Assembly: GCA_018055865.1 (NCBI GenBank)
Contig: JAGPGR010000128.1
Location: forward strand, 1 to 5,935
Direction: 5' to 3'
DNA length: 5,935 bases
Origin: Paludibacteraceae bacterium
GTDB taxonomy: Bacteria > Bacteroidota > Bacteroidia > Bacteroidales > Paludibacteraceae
Below, piece after piece: positions 1 through 5,935 of this stretch; position 1 is the stretch's first letter, and each line of letters opens with the position of its first letter. The notes under the pieces are model-generated. The model worked only from the letters and a program-made list of their open reading frames with translations. It made no database searches and had not been told where the DNA came from. A program made the position numbers and the translations under genes.

Positions 1-899
1 GCAATATCAAAAAACACGAACTGACCCGTCGCGACAAGGAAGAAGACCGTATGAAACACGTACGTATAAATAATGCCAACGTAGAACCGGTATTTTTTGC
101 CTATCCACATCGTGATGATCTGGACGCTATAGTGGCTGAAATTACCAAAAACGTACCTGAATATGATTTTGTGGCAGTACCTGACGGTTTCGGACATTCA
201 TTCTGGCTGATTGACGATGTAAATACCATAAAGCAGATTACTGAAATTTTTGCCGAAATTCCTTCGTTATACATTGCCGACGGACATCACCGGAGTGCTG
301 CTGCCGCATTGGTTGGGAATGAAAAACGACTGCAGAATCCAAATCACACCGGTGATGAGGAGTACAACTACTTTATGGCCGTTTGTTTTCCGGACAATCA
401 GTTGAATATCATCGACTACAACCGAACAGTGAAAGATCTGAATGGATTGACTGACGTAGAATTTCTGAAAAAACTGGAAGAAAATTTCGTTGTTCAGAAA
501 AAAGGAACCGAAATCTGCAAACCGGACAAACTACACAATTTCTCACTATATCTTTCGGGCTTTTGGTACTCGCTCACAGCAAAAGAAGGCACTTACAACG
601 ACAATGATCCGATCGGTGTGCTGGATGTGACCATTTCGTCCAACCTGATTTTGGATGAGATTCTCGGCATCAAAGACCTTCGGAGCGACAAACGCATTGA
701 TTTTGTAGGCGGTATCCGTGGTCTGGCCGAGCTGAAACACCGCGTGGACAGCGGCGAAATGTGCGCAGCACTGGCTCTCTACCCTGTTTCGATGAAGCAA
801 CTGATTGACATTGCCGATAGCGGCAACATAATGCCTCCAAAAACGACCTGGTTTGAACCCAAACTTCGCTCAGGCCTGGTAATTCACGAGTTAGTGTAA
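1..899 (+). CDS. DUF1015 family protein, 5'-truncated by the window edge
   Basis: This is the C-terminal part of a DUF1015 protein. The first ATG is at position 51, but the frame is open back to the window edge and the codons from position 3 read N-I-K-K-H-E-L-T-R-R-D-K-E-E-D-R, a typical family segment, so the true start lies upstream. About 298 residues are visible; full-length members are roughly 400. Family marks, numbered from the ATG at 51, are the Y-I-A-D-G-H-H-R motif (residues 74-81), D-F-V-G-G-I-R-G near 218-225, and the C-terminal M-P-P-K-T-T-W-F-E-P-K-L-R-S-G. The biochemical function is not established. As I recall, some members are annotated as 'SpoOJ/ParA/ParB/RepB family', and in Bacteroidales the gene often follows serC and serA (serine biosynthesis); neither would be visible here. 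The protein has no signal peptide or membrane segment in the visible part, so it is probably cytoplasmic. Family assignment is firm; role is open. Confidence 0.9.
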   Translation, partial: NIKKHELTRRDKEEDRMKHVRINNANVEPVFFAYPHRDDLDAIVAEITKNVPEYDFVAVPDGFGHSFWLIDDVNTIKQITEIFAEIPSLYIADGHHRSAAAALVGNEKRLQNPNHTGDEEYNYFMAVCFPDNQLNIIDYNRTVKDLNGLTDVEFLKKLEENFVVQKKGTEICKPDKLHNFSLYLSGFWYSLTAKEGTYNDNDPIGVLDVTISSNLILDEILGIKDLRSDKRIDFVGGIRGLAELKHRVDSGEMCAALALYPVSMKQLIDIADSGNIMPPKTTWFEPKLRSGLVIHELV

Positions 900-913
900 A
901 ATTCCCGGCAAAA

Positions 914-932
914 TGGGTGTAATTCGCACCCA
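914..932 (+). other. Small GC-containing hairpin downstream of the DUF1015 gene
   Basis: TGGGTG (914-919) is the exact reverse complement of CACCCA (927-932). A T-G pair at 920/926 can extend the stem, leaving a five-base AATTC loop. It starts 15 nt after the DUF1015 stop codon. What follows is A-rich, not a T-run, so it is not a terminator by itself. It may protect the 3' end of the mRNA or act together with the larger hairpin just downstream. Confidence 0.5.
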
Positions 933-943
933 GAAAACAATAA

Positions 944-998
944 AAACCCTGTTAATTAGTTTATTTTAAGTAATCGGCTAATTCAGGGTTTCTTTTTT
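944..998 (+). terminator. Probable rho-independent terminator of the DUF1015 transcript, flush with the next start codon
   Basis: AAACCCTG (944-951) pairs perfectly with CAGGGTTT (984-991). AATTAG (954-959) can pair further in with CTAATT (978-983), leaving two bulged T residues and an 18-base loop. After the stem come one C and six T (993-998), the usual shape of an intrinsic terminator. A-rich sequence before the stem could let it work in the reverse direction too. The T-run ends at 998 and the ATG of the PorE-like gene starts at 999, so the hairpin could alternatively lie in that gene's 5' leader and affect its expression. Confidence 0.7.
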
Positions 999-3008
999 AT
1001 GCTTCGACAAGTAAGTTCATACCTATCTTATTTCCTGCTCATATTCCTTCTTTCGGCTTGTGGAGGCACTAAATCCACGCTCCGAAAAGCTGAACAAAGC
1101 TTTCTGAAAGGTGAATATGCTGTGGCGGGCGATTTGTATAACAAAGCCTATTCCCGTATATCATCCAAAGACAAGCCCCTTCGTGCCCAAACAGCTTTCA
1201 GACAGGGTGAATGTTATCGATTAATAAATTTCTCACGAGCCGAACAAGTTTATGTGAATGCCGTCCGGAATAAATATCCGGATTCAATCGCATATTTCCG
1301 CCTGGCTCAAATGCAGCATAAAAACGGAAAATACCGCGATGCTGCCTCCAATTATACCATTTATCTGAAATCCAAACCCGACGACGAGCTGGCAATCAAC
1401 GGATTGAAAGCCGTAAGAAGTATCGACAGCCTGAAAAATAATCCCACCCGATACAACATTGGCCGTGAAAAAAGTTTTAATGCAGCCCGAAGTTCGTCGT
1501 TTAGCCCGGCATTTTCGGGCGCCGAAGCCGATGTGTTGATATTCACTTCCAACCGGAAAGTGAACAAGAAAGATAACTCACAAAAAAAAAATACGGTAAG
1601 CGGACAGCCCAACAACCATCTTTTTTCCGTGAAAAAAAACAGCCAGGGGAAATGGGAAAAACCGGAAGTGCTTGAAGGGGAAGTTACTACCAAAAACGAC
1701 GAAGGAATTGCTTCCGTTTCCACAGATGGTAGCACCCTGTATTTTACCCGTTCTCTGACTGAGGACAACAAAGGCGAAGGAGCTATGATTTTCATTTCAA
1801 GCCGTACCGGCGGTTCGTGGGGTTCCCCGCAAAGCATTACGCTCTTCAACGATAGCAGCATTTCGGTAGCTCATCCGGCCATTTCACCCGATGGCAGTAT
1901 GCTCTATTTTGCTTCCGATGCACCCGGCGGATATGGCGGCAAAGATATCTGGCGAGCCAAACTGGAAGGAGGAAAAGCGGAATTTGTAGAAAATGCCGGA
2001 TCTGAAATCAATACCCCGGGCGACGAAATGTTTCCCACGTTCAAGCCCGACGGTACTTTATTCTATTCGTCCGACGGAAAACCCGGAATAGGCGGGCTTG
2101 ATATTTTCAAAGCCGAATTAAAGCTTAAAAAAGACAGTACTCAAGGGTGGGAAGTTACAAACATGGGCATACCACTTAATTCCAGCGCAGATGATTTCGG
2201 GATGACGTTTGCAGGAGATTCCGAAAAGGGATACTTTTCGAGTAACAGAAACGAAACACGCGGTTATGATGCACTGTGGAGTTTTGTATTGCCGCAACTG
2301 GCGTATGTGCTCGAAGGGAAAATCCTTGCCCGAAGCGGAAGCCCTGCTACTGAAGCCAGAATCAACATTGTGGGCAGCGACGGCGAAAGCGCACGTATCA
2401 CGGCCAAGGGCGACGGCAGTTACCGGTTCAGTCTGAAAAAAGATGTCAATTATTTGCTGCAGGCATCTGCACGAGATTTTCTGAATCAAAGAGACAGCAT
2501 TTCTACCTACAACATCAATGCGAAAGAAAGCCAGACATTTACACGCAATTTCAGCCTCACACCTACATTCGAATCAGTAAAAATCGACAATATTTATTAT
2601 GATTTTGACAAAGCAACGCTGCGACCCGAGTCCAAAGAAGGGCTGGATGCATTGATTGCCATGATGAACGAGAACCCGAATATCACAATAGAAATGAGCG
2701 CTCACACCGATTACAAAGGAAACGATGAATACAACCGCGACTTATCGGCCCGCCGTGCCAGGTCTGTCATTGACTACCTGATTGTGGCCGGCATTGATGC
2801 TGCCAGGCTTACAGCCGTTGGTTACGGTGAGGTGAAACCATTTGTGATGGATGCCGCAACAGCCCAACTGTATAATTTTCTGCCACAGGGCACCGCACTG
2901 ACTGAAGAGTATATCCTCACATTGCCTGCTGAACAACAGGAAATTGCCAATCAGATCAACCGCCGGACTGAGTTTATTATTCTTTCTACTACTTATAATA
3001 TGTATTGA
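999..3008 (+). CDS. porE: PorE-like outer-membrane lipoprotein (TPR, beta-propeller, CRD, OmpA_C), probable type IX secretion component
   Basis: The 669-residue protein begins with a lipoprotein signal peptide: a hydrophobic stretch (8-20) and lipobox L-S-A-C with Cys21 as lipidation site. The residues after Cys21 (G-G-T-K-S) lack the acidic Bacteroidetes surface-export signal, so it should face the periplasm. In order come TPR-like helices (about 28-140), a PD40-type propeller (about 155-430, with S-P-D-G-S and K-P-D-G-T repeats), a carboxypeptidase-regulatory-like beta domain (about 436-520) and an OmpA C-terminal domain (about 527-663). In the last, Asp571 and Arg586 match the pair that binds diaminopimelate of peptidoglycan. 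This order and length match PorE (PG1058) of Porphyromonas gingivalis, which links the type IX secretion system to the cell wall. An insert between G-Y-G-E (607-610) and N-R-R-T-E-F (654-659) lengthens the OmpA domain. The start is fixed by the signal peptide; no Shine-Dalgarno sequence or sigma-ABfr promoter is seen. Another OmpA/PD40 lipoprotein paralogue is the main alternative. Confidence 0.82.
   Translation: MLRQVSSYLSYFLLIFLLSACGGTKSTLRKAEQSFLKGEYAVAGDLYNKAYSRISSKDKPLRAQTAFRQGECYRLINFSRAEQVYVNAVRNKYPDSIAYFRLAQMQHKNGKYRDAASNYTIYLKSKPDDELAINGLKAVRSIDSLKNNPTRYNIGREKSFNAARSSSFSPAFSGAEADVLIFTSNRKVNKKDNSQKKNTVSGQPNNHLFSVKKNSQGKWEKPEVLEGEVTTKNDEGIASVSTDGSTLYFTRSLTEDNKGEGAMIFISSRTGGSWGSPQSITLFNDSSISVAHPAISPDGSMLYFASDAPGGYGGKDIWRAKLEGGKAEFVENAGSEINTPGDEMFPTFKPDGTLFYSSDGKPGIGGLDIFKAELKLKKDSTQGWEVTNMGIPLNSSADDFGMTFAGDSEKGYFSSNRNETRGYDALWSFVLPQLAYVLEGKILARSGSPATEARINIVGSDGESARITAKGDGSYRFSLKKDVNYLLQASARDFLNQRDSISTYNINAKESQTFTRNFSLTPTFESVKIDNIYYDFDKATLRPESKEGLDALIAMMNENPNITIEMSAHTDYKGNDEYNRDLSARRARSVIDYLIVAGIDAARLTAVGYGEVKPFVMDAATAQLYNFLPQGTALTEEYILTLPAEQQEIANQINRRTEFIILSTTYNMY
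1582..1591 (+). repeat. A10 homopolymer inside the PorE-like gene
   Basis: Ten consecutive A residues span codons 195-198 (Q-K-K-N) of the PorE-like protein, early in the propeller. An A8 run follows at 1632-1639. Losing one A would bring an in-frame TAA within a few codons. Gaining one would run into a TGA about 30 codons later. Such tracts can slip in replication or transcription; whether this one does cannot be seen from one sequence. Confidence 0.6.
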
Positions 3009-3076
3009 GAGATTTTTATTACCTAAAAATTCGGGATTTCTGAATCATTATTCTCTTCTCAGTATTTTTTTTTCAT

Positions 3077-3107
3077 TTTGCTCATTCCTCTTTTTTCCCT
3101 AATTTTG
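3077..3107 (+). promoter_or_regulatory. Sigma-ABfr-type promoter for thyA
   Basis: TTTG at 3077-3080 (-33 element) is followed after 19 nt by TAATTTTG at 3100-3107, an exact match to the Bacteroidetes -7 consensus TAnnTTTG. Transcription would start a few bases after 3107, leaving a leader of about 10-14 nt before the ATG at 3126. This rules out a longer reading from a TTG at 3078, which would lie inside the -33 element. Confidence 0.75.
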
Positions 3108-3125
3108 CAATTCATCAATTCTCTT

Positions 3126-3920
3126 ATGAAAGAATATTTAAACCTGCTGCAACGTATCCTCGACGAGGGTGTAAAAAAAGAAGACCGCACCGGAACGGGA
3201 ACCATCAGCTTGTTCGGACACCAGATGCGCTTCAATATGGACGAAGGTTTTCCATGTCTGACAACCAAAAAACTGCATTTAAAATCCATTATTCACGAAT
3301 TACTCTGGTTTCTGAATGGCGATACCAATGTGAAATACCTGCAAGACAACGGTGTAAGGATATGGAACGAATGGGCGGATGAAAAAGGCGATCTGGGACA
3401 TATATATGGCTACCAGTGGCGATCGTGGCCCGATTATAACGGTGGACAAATTGATCAGATAAGCCAGGCGGTAGAAACCATCAAAAACAATCCGGATTCA
3501 CGACGCATAATAGTAAGCGCCTGGAATGTAGCCGATTTGCCCAACATGAACCTGCCTCCCTGTCATGCCTTTTTCCAATTTTACGTGGCAGATGGCCGGT
3601 TAAGTCTGCAACTTTATCAGCGCAGTGCCGATGCATTTCTCGGCGTACCATTCAACATTGCTTCTTATGCCCTCCTTCTGCAGATGATGGCGCAGGTGAC
3701 CGGCCTGAAAACCGGGGATTTTGTACATACACTGGGCGATGCTCACATCTATCTCAATCATCTGGAGCAGGTGAAACTTCAGCTTTCGCGGGAGCTGCGC
3801 CCCCGACCTACAATGTTAATTAATCCAAATATTCAAGATATTTTCGGGTTTCAGTTCAGCGATTTCGAATTGACAGATTACGATCCACATCCACACATAA
3901 AAGGGGTGGTTGCAGTTTAA
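3126..3920 (+). CDS. thyA: Thymidylate synthase (EC 2.1.1.45)
   Basis: ThyA methylates dUMP to dTMP with 5,10-methylene-tetrahydrofolate, releasing dihydrofolate; it is a cytoplasmic homodimer and the main de novo source of dTMP. From the ATG at 3126 the protein has 264 residues, the length of E. coli ThyA, and aligns with it from end to end without gaps. Conserved active-site residues keep E. coli numbering: Arg21, Lys48, Glu58, Trp80, the phosphate-binding Arg126-Arg127 pair, nucleophile Cys146 in P-P-C-H-A, Arg166-Ser167, Asp169, Asn177 and His207. Position 168 is Ala where E. coli has Cys, a natural variation with no predicted loss of function. No Shine-Dalgarno sequence precedes the start; the choice rests on homology and on the promoter just upstream. 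folA follows after 142 nt with its own promoter. I see no convincing terminator in between, so read-through into folA is possible. Confidence 0.97.
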   Translation: MKEYLNLLQRILDEGVKKEDRTGTGTISLFGHQMRFNMDEGFPCLTTKKLHLKSIIHELLWFLNGDTNVKYLQDNGVRIWNEWADEKGDLGHIYGYQWRSWPDYNGGQIDQISQAVETIKNNPDSRRIIVSAWNVADLPNMNLPPCHAFFQFYVADGRLSLQLYQRSADAFLGVPFNIASYALLLQMMAQVTGLKTGDFVHTLGDAHIYLNHLEQVKLQLSRELRPRPTMLINPNIQDIFGFQFSDFELTDYDPHPHIKGVVAV

Positions 3921-3977
3921 TATTTCTGCCTGAAAAAATTCAAATCAGATTTAACTTTTTCCATGCAAATAATCCGG

Positions 3978-4007
3978 TTGGTATATTCACTTTTTTGTGT
4001 ATCTTTG
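3978..4007 (+). promoter_or_regulatory. Sigma-ABfr-type promoter for folA
   Basis: TTG at 3978-3980 is followed after 19 nt by TATCTTTG at 4000-4007, an exact TAnnTTTG match with the same spacing as the thyA promoter. The predicted start lies a few bases after 4007, giving a leader of roughly 50 nt. That leader contains a weak hairpin (TTTTTG 4012-4017 with CAAAAA 4024-4029) and a seven-codon reading frame at 4032-4055. Confidence 0.75.
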
Positions 4008-4062
4008 CATGTTTTTGTAAAGTCAAAAAGAATGACAATTTATTACCACAATTAAAATAATT

Positions 4063-4566
4063 ATGTCAAAAATTTCGATTATTGCTGCCGTAGCTGACAA
4101 TTTCGCAATCGGCAAAAGCAACAAACTACCCTGGCATTTACCGGCAGATCTGAAGCATTTCAAGCAACTAACCACCGGACACGCCGTTGTAATGGGAAAA
4201 CGCACTTTCGAAAGTTTACCCAACGGTCCTCTCCCCAACCGGAAAAACATCGTTCTCACCTCCATTCCCGAAGGAAATTACAGCAAATACTTCGAAGCCA
4301 CTTCACTGCGTGACGCCGTAGATCTTTGCGACAAAGAAGATGAAGTTTTCATTATCGGCGGAGCTTCGCTTTTTAAGCAGGCATTGACATTCCCGGGCGT
4401 TGACACCATGTTCATTACATGGGTTCACGACGAATTTCAGGCAGATGTATTTTTCCCAAAATTCAGCTCAAAAGATTGGGAACTGTTATCGTGTGAGAAG
4501 CACGAAGCTGACGAAAAACATGCCTATGCTTATTCTTTTTGCGAATATGTGAGAAAAAAGAAATAG
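4063..4566 (+). CDS. folA: Dihydrofolate reductase (EC 1.5.1.3)
   Basis: FolA reduces dihydrofolate to tetrahydrofolate with NADPH, refilling the folate pool that ThyA oxidises; it is a cytoplasmic monomer and the target of trimethoprim. The 167-residue length is normal for bacterial enzymes. Visible family marks are the N-terminal I-S-I-I-A-A-V-A strand, Trp24 and catalytic Asp29 in L-P-W-H-L-P-A-D-L (E. coli Trp22 and Asp27), the NADPH-binding G-K-R-T-F-E-S stretch (45-51), Arg60 in P-L-P-N-R-K-N-I (E. coli Arg57, contacting the folate glutamate), I-I-G-G-A (97-101) and Thr119 (E. coli Thr113). The stretch Q-A-D at 126-128 replaces the common E-G-D, a minor change. There is no Shine-Dalgarno sequence, but the leader is A/T-rich as at the neighbours. 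The gene has its own promoter and is closed by a strong terminator. Its position directly after thyA fits a shared role in dTMP and folate cycling. Confidence 0.96.
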   Translation: MSKISIIAAVADNFAIGKSNKLPWHLPADLKHFKQLTTGHAVVMGKRTFESLPNGPLPNRKNIVLTSIPEGNYSKYFEATSLRDAVDLCDKEDEVFIIGGASLFKQALTFPGVDTMFITWVHDEFQADVFFPKFSSKDWELLSCEKHEADEKHAYAYSFCEYVRKKK

Positions 4567-4584
4567 AAAAATCATTTTTTTATC

Positions 4585-4624
4585 AGAAAAACAGTTCATC
4601 CATGGTGAGCTGTTTTTCTTTTTT
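4585..4624 (+). terminator. Strong rho-independent terminator after folA
   Basis: A 14-bp stem joins AGAAAAACAGTTCA (4585-4598) to TGAGCTGTTTTTCT (4606-4619), with one T-G wobble and a seven-base loop TCCATGG. The stem runs into a T-run at 4619-4624. It starts 18 nt after the folA stop codon and separates thyA-folA from asnA. The A-run on the left arm means it could also act on reverse-strand transcripts. Confidence 0.9.
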
Positions 4625-4667
4625 AGATAAATGTCATTAAATATTACTATTTTATATTCATTTTGTT

Positions 4668-4696
4668 TTGAAAATCAAATAATAATAGTAATTTTG
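4668..4696 (+). promoter_or_regulatory. Sigma-ABfr-type promoter for asnA
   Basis: TTG at 4668-4670 is followed after 18 nt by TAATTTTG at 4689-4696, an exact TAnnTTTG match. A second TTTTG at 4661-4665 is spaced less well. The leader to the ATG at 4732 would be about 28 nt, A-rich, with no Shine-Dalgarno sequence. It contains a three-codon frame (ATG 4724, stop TGA 4733-4735) that overlaps the asnA start codon. Confidence 0.7.
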
Positions 4697-4731
4697 CACA
4701 CATTATTTTCAAATAACAAACAAATGTACAC

Positions 4732-5769
4732 ATGAGCTATTTTATTAAACCTCAAAATTACACACCCATTCTTGATCCACAACAGACAGAATTGGGAATA
4801 CAAAAAATAAAAGATTTTTTTCAAGCCAATTTATCGGCCGAATTACGACTTCGAAGAGTTACAGCGCCTCTTTTTGTATTGCGCGGCACGGGGCTGAACG
4901 ACGACCTGAACGGAGTGGAGCGACCCGTGAATTTTGCCATCAAAGACATGAACGACGATAGGGCCGAGGTGGTTCATTCGCTTGCCAAATGGAAGCGCGT
5001 AACGCTGGCTGATTACCAGATACGCGATGGTTTCGGCATATACACCGACATGAATGCTATTCGTGCCGACGAGGAACTTGGCAACATTCATTCACTCTAT
5101 GTGGATCAATGGGACTGGGAGCAGGTTATTACGGAACAGGACCGGAATATAGGATTTCTGAAAAAAATTGTAAGAAAAATATACGCTGCTTTTCTCCGGA
5201 CGGAATACCTGGTAAGCGAAAGTTTTCCGGAAATAAATCCGATATTACCCGAAGATATTTCGTTTATTCATGCCGAAGAACTTTGTCAGCTTTACCCAAC
5301 ACTCACCCCCAAAGAACGGGAATATGAGATTACAAAAAAACACAAAGCGGTTTTCCTTATCGGAATCGGCGGCAAACTGAGCGACGGCCAAAAGCACGAC
5401 GGACGCGCACCCGACTATGACGACTGGACTACTCCCGGCGAAGACGGTCTACCCGGACTGAACGGTGACATTCTGCTATGGAACAGCGTGTTGGATATTC
5501 CGTTCGAAGTGTCGTCCATGGGAATCAGAGTGGATAAAAAAGCACTGCAGCACCAACTCCGACTGACCGGAAAAGAAGACCGGATGGAACTTTATTTCCA
5601 CAGGCGACTGATGAACGATACACTCCCTCTCTCCATCGGAGGCGGAATCGGTCAATCGCGGCTTTGCATGTTTTTCCTGCGCAAAGCTCATATAGGTGAA
5701 ATTCAGGCAAGTATATGGCCCGCCGATATGAAGGATGAGTGTAAAAAAGATAATATTCATTTGATTTAG
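4732..5769 (+). CDS. asnA: Aspartate-ammonia ligase, AsnA type (EC 6.3.1.1)
   Basis: AsnA makes L-asparagine from aspartate, ammonia and ATP through an aspartyl-AMP intermediate, releasing AMP and pyrophosphate. It is a cytoplasmic homodimer related to class II aminoacyl-tRNA synthetases and differs from glutamine-using AsnB. The 345-residue protein aligns along its length with E. coli AsnA (330), with a slightly longer N-terminus and C-terminal tail (about 334-345). Conserved blocks are V-H-S-L-A-K-W-K-R (81-89), V-D-Q-W-D-W-E (124-130), G-I-G-G-K-L-S-D-G (211-219), R-A-P-D-Y-D-D-W (225-232), G-L-N-G-D-I-L (242-248), S-S-M-G-I-R-V (261-267) and the class II motif-3-like G-G-G-I-G-Q-S-R ending in Arg310 (E. 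coli Arg299), which contacts ATP. The start is set by homology. It is a single-gene unit between the folA terminator and a gene-free stretch. Whether asparagine controls it is not visible. Confidence 0.97.
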   Translation: MSYFIKPQNYTPILDPQQTELGIQKIKDFFQANLSAELRLRRVTAPLFVLRGTGLNDDLNGVERPVNFAIKDMNDDRAEVVHSLAKWKRVTLADYQIRDGFGIYTDMNAIRADEELGNIHSLYVDQWDWEQVITEQDRNIGFLKKIVRKIYAAFLRTEYLVSESFPEINPILPEDISFIHAEELCQLYPTLTPKEREYEITKKHKAVFLIGIGGKLSDGQKHDGRAPDYDDWTTPGEDGLPGLNGDILLWNSVLDIPFEVSSMGIRVDKKALQHQLRLTGKEDRMELYFHRRLMNDTLPLSIGGGIGQSRLCMFFLRKAHIGEIQASIWPADMKDECKKDNIHLI

Positions 5770-5935
5770 AGGAAGTGGTAAGATGGACGTGTCAAGAATT
5801 GTTAATAAATTGATATTATGGTTGTTTACCAAATTTTATCGGAATTTACAATTTTTCACACATTAAAAGATTTCCATATACATTACAAAATCCGCCAGAC
5901 GTCAATCAAATCCCTGAATGAGAGTAGTTTCATTC
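5770..5935. other. Right-end stretch without a convincing gene
   Basis: This A/T-rich stretch follows the asnA stop codon. I see no GC-containing terminator hairpin and no exact TAnnTTTG promoter. A 27-codon frame on + (ATG 5783, stop 5864-5866) has an AGGA about 10 nt upstream but no recognisable product. Another ATG at 5918 stays open to the window end, too short to judge. An inverted repeat, GAATGA (5916-5921) and TCATTC (5930-5935), sits at the very edge. This is probably an intergenic region whose next gene lies outside the window. Confidence 0.5.

Noticed and set aside
51..53. ATG at 51 as the true start of the DUF1015 protein
   Set aside because: The frame stays open to the window edge and the preceding codons encode a conserved family segment.
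1361..1861. 166-codon open frame on the - strand
   Set aside because: It lies entirely inside the PorE-like gene, has no recognisable domain or promoter, and the + strand frame is well supported by homology.
3012..3030. Palindrome ATTTTTA / TAAAAAT after the PorE-like gene as a terminator
   Set aside because: The stem is only A/T pairs and no T-run follows; it is expected by chance in such A/T-rich DNA.
3078..3125. Longer N-terminus for thyA from a TTG at 3078
   Set aside because: It would add 16 hydrophobic residues absent from the family, the TTG lies in the -33 promoter element, and the ATG at 3126 gives exactly the E. coli length.
3932..3961. GAAAAA / TTTTTC with inner AAAT / ATTT after thyA as a terminator
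   Set aside because: The structure has almost no G-C pairs and interrupted pairing, so it is too weak to call.
5476..5832. 118-codon open frame on the - strand overlapping the asnA 3' end
   Set aside because: Most of it is antisense to conserved AsnA codons, and its sequence resembles no family I know.
5880..5935. Start of a CRISPR array at the right edge
   Set aside because: Only one short inverted repeat is visible, with no second repeat unit or spacer.

Overview
The window looks like chromosomal DNA of a Bacteroidota bacterium, most likely Bacteroidales. Three things point there. Three genes are preceded by the Bacteroidetes sigma-ABfr promoter type (TTG, an 18-19 nt spacer, then TAnnTTTG). 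Start codons have A/T-rich leaders with no Shine-Dalgarno sequence. The lipoprotein at 999-3008 has the domain order of PorE, a type IX secretion protein known only from this phylum. All genes lie on the + strand and the DNA is moderately A+T-rich. I see no sign of a mobile element or recent transfer.

Layout: (1) 1-899 is the 3' part of a DUF1015-family gene that starts before the window. (2) 900-998 holds two hairpins; the second, with its T-run, looks like an intrinsic terminator and ends exactly at the next start codon. (3) 999-3008 encodes a PorE-like outer-membrane lipoprotein: TPR, beta-propeller, carboxypeptidase-regulatory-like domain, OmpA C-terminal domain. (4) 3126-3920 is thyA, thymidylate synthase. 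(5) 4063-4566 is folA, dihydrofolate reductase, followed by a strong terminator. (6) 4732-5769 is asnA, ammonia-dependent asparagine synthetase. (7) 5770-5935 has no convincing gene.

ThyA and FolA form a metabolic pair. ThyA makes dTMP and oxidises methylene-tetrahydrofolate to dihydrofolate, which FolA reduces again. Each still has its own recognisable promoter. AsnA makes asparagine and appears to be a separate unit bounded by the folA terminator. The PorE-like protein should anchor the type IX secretion machinery to peptidoglycan and has no evident functional link to its neighbours. Most of the window is ordinary core genome. The points most worth following up are the terminator-like hairpin flush against the PorE-like start codon, the ParB/sulfiredoxin-like motif of the DUF1015 protein, and an A10 tract inside the PorE-like gene. 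I found no convincing undescribed system.
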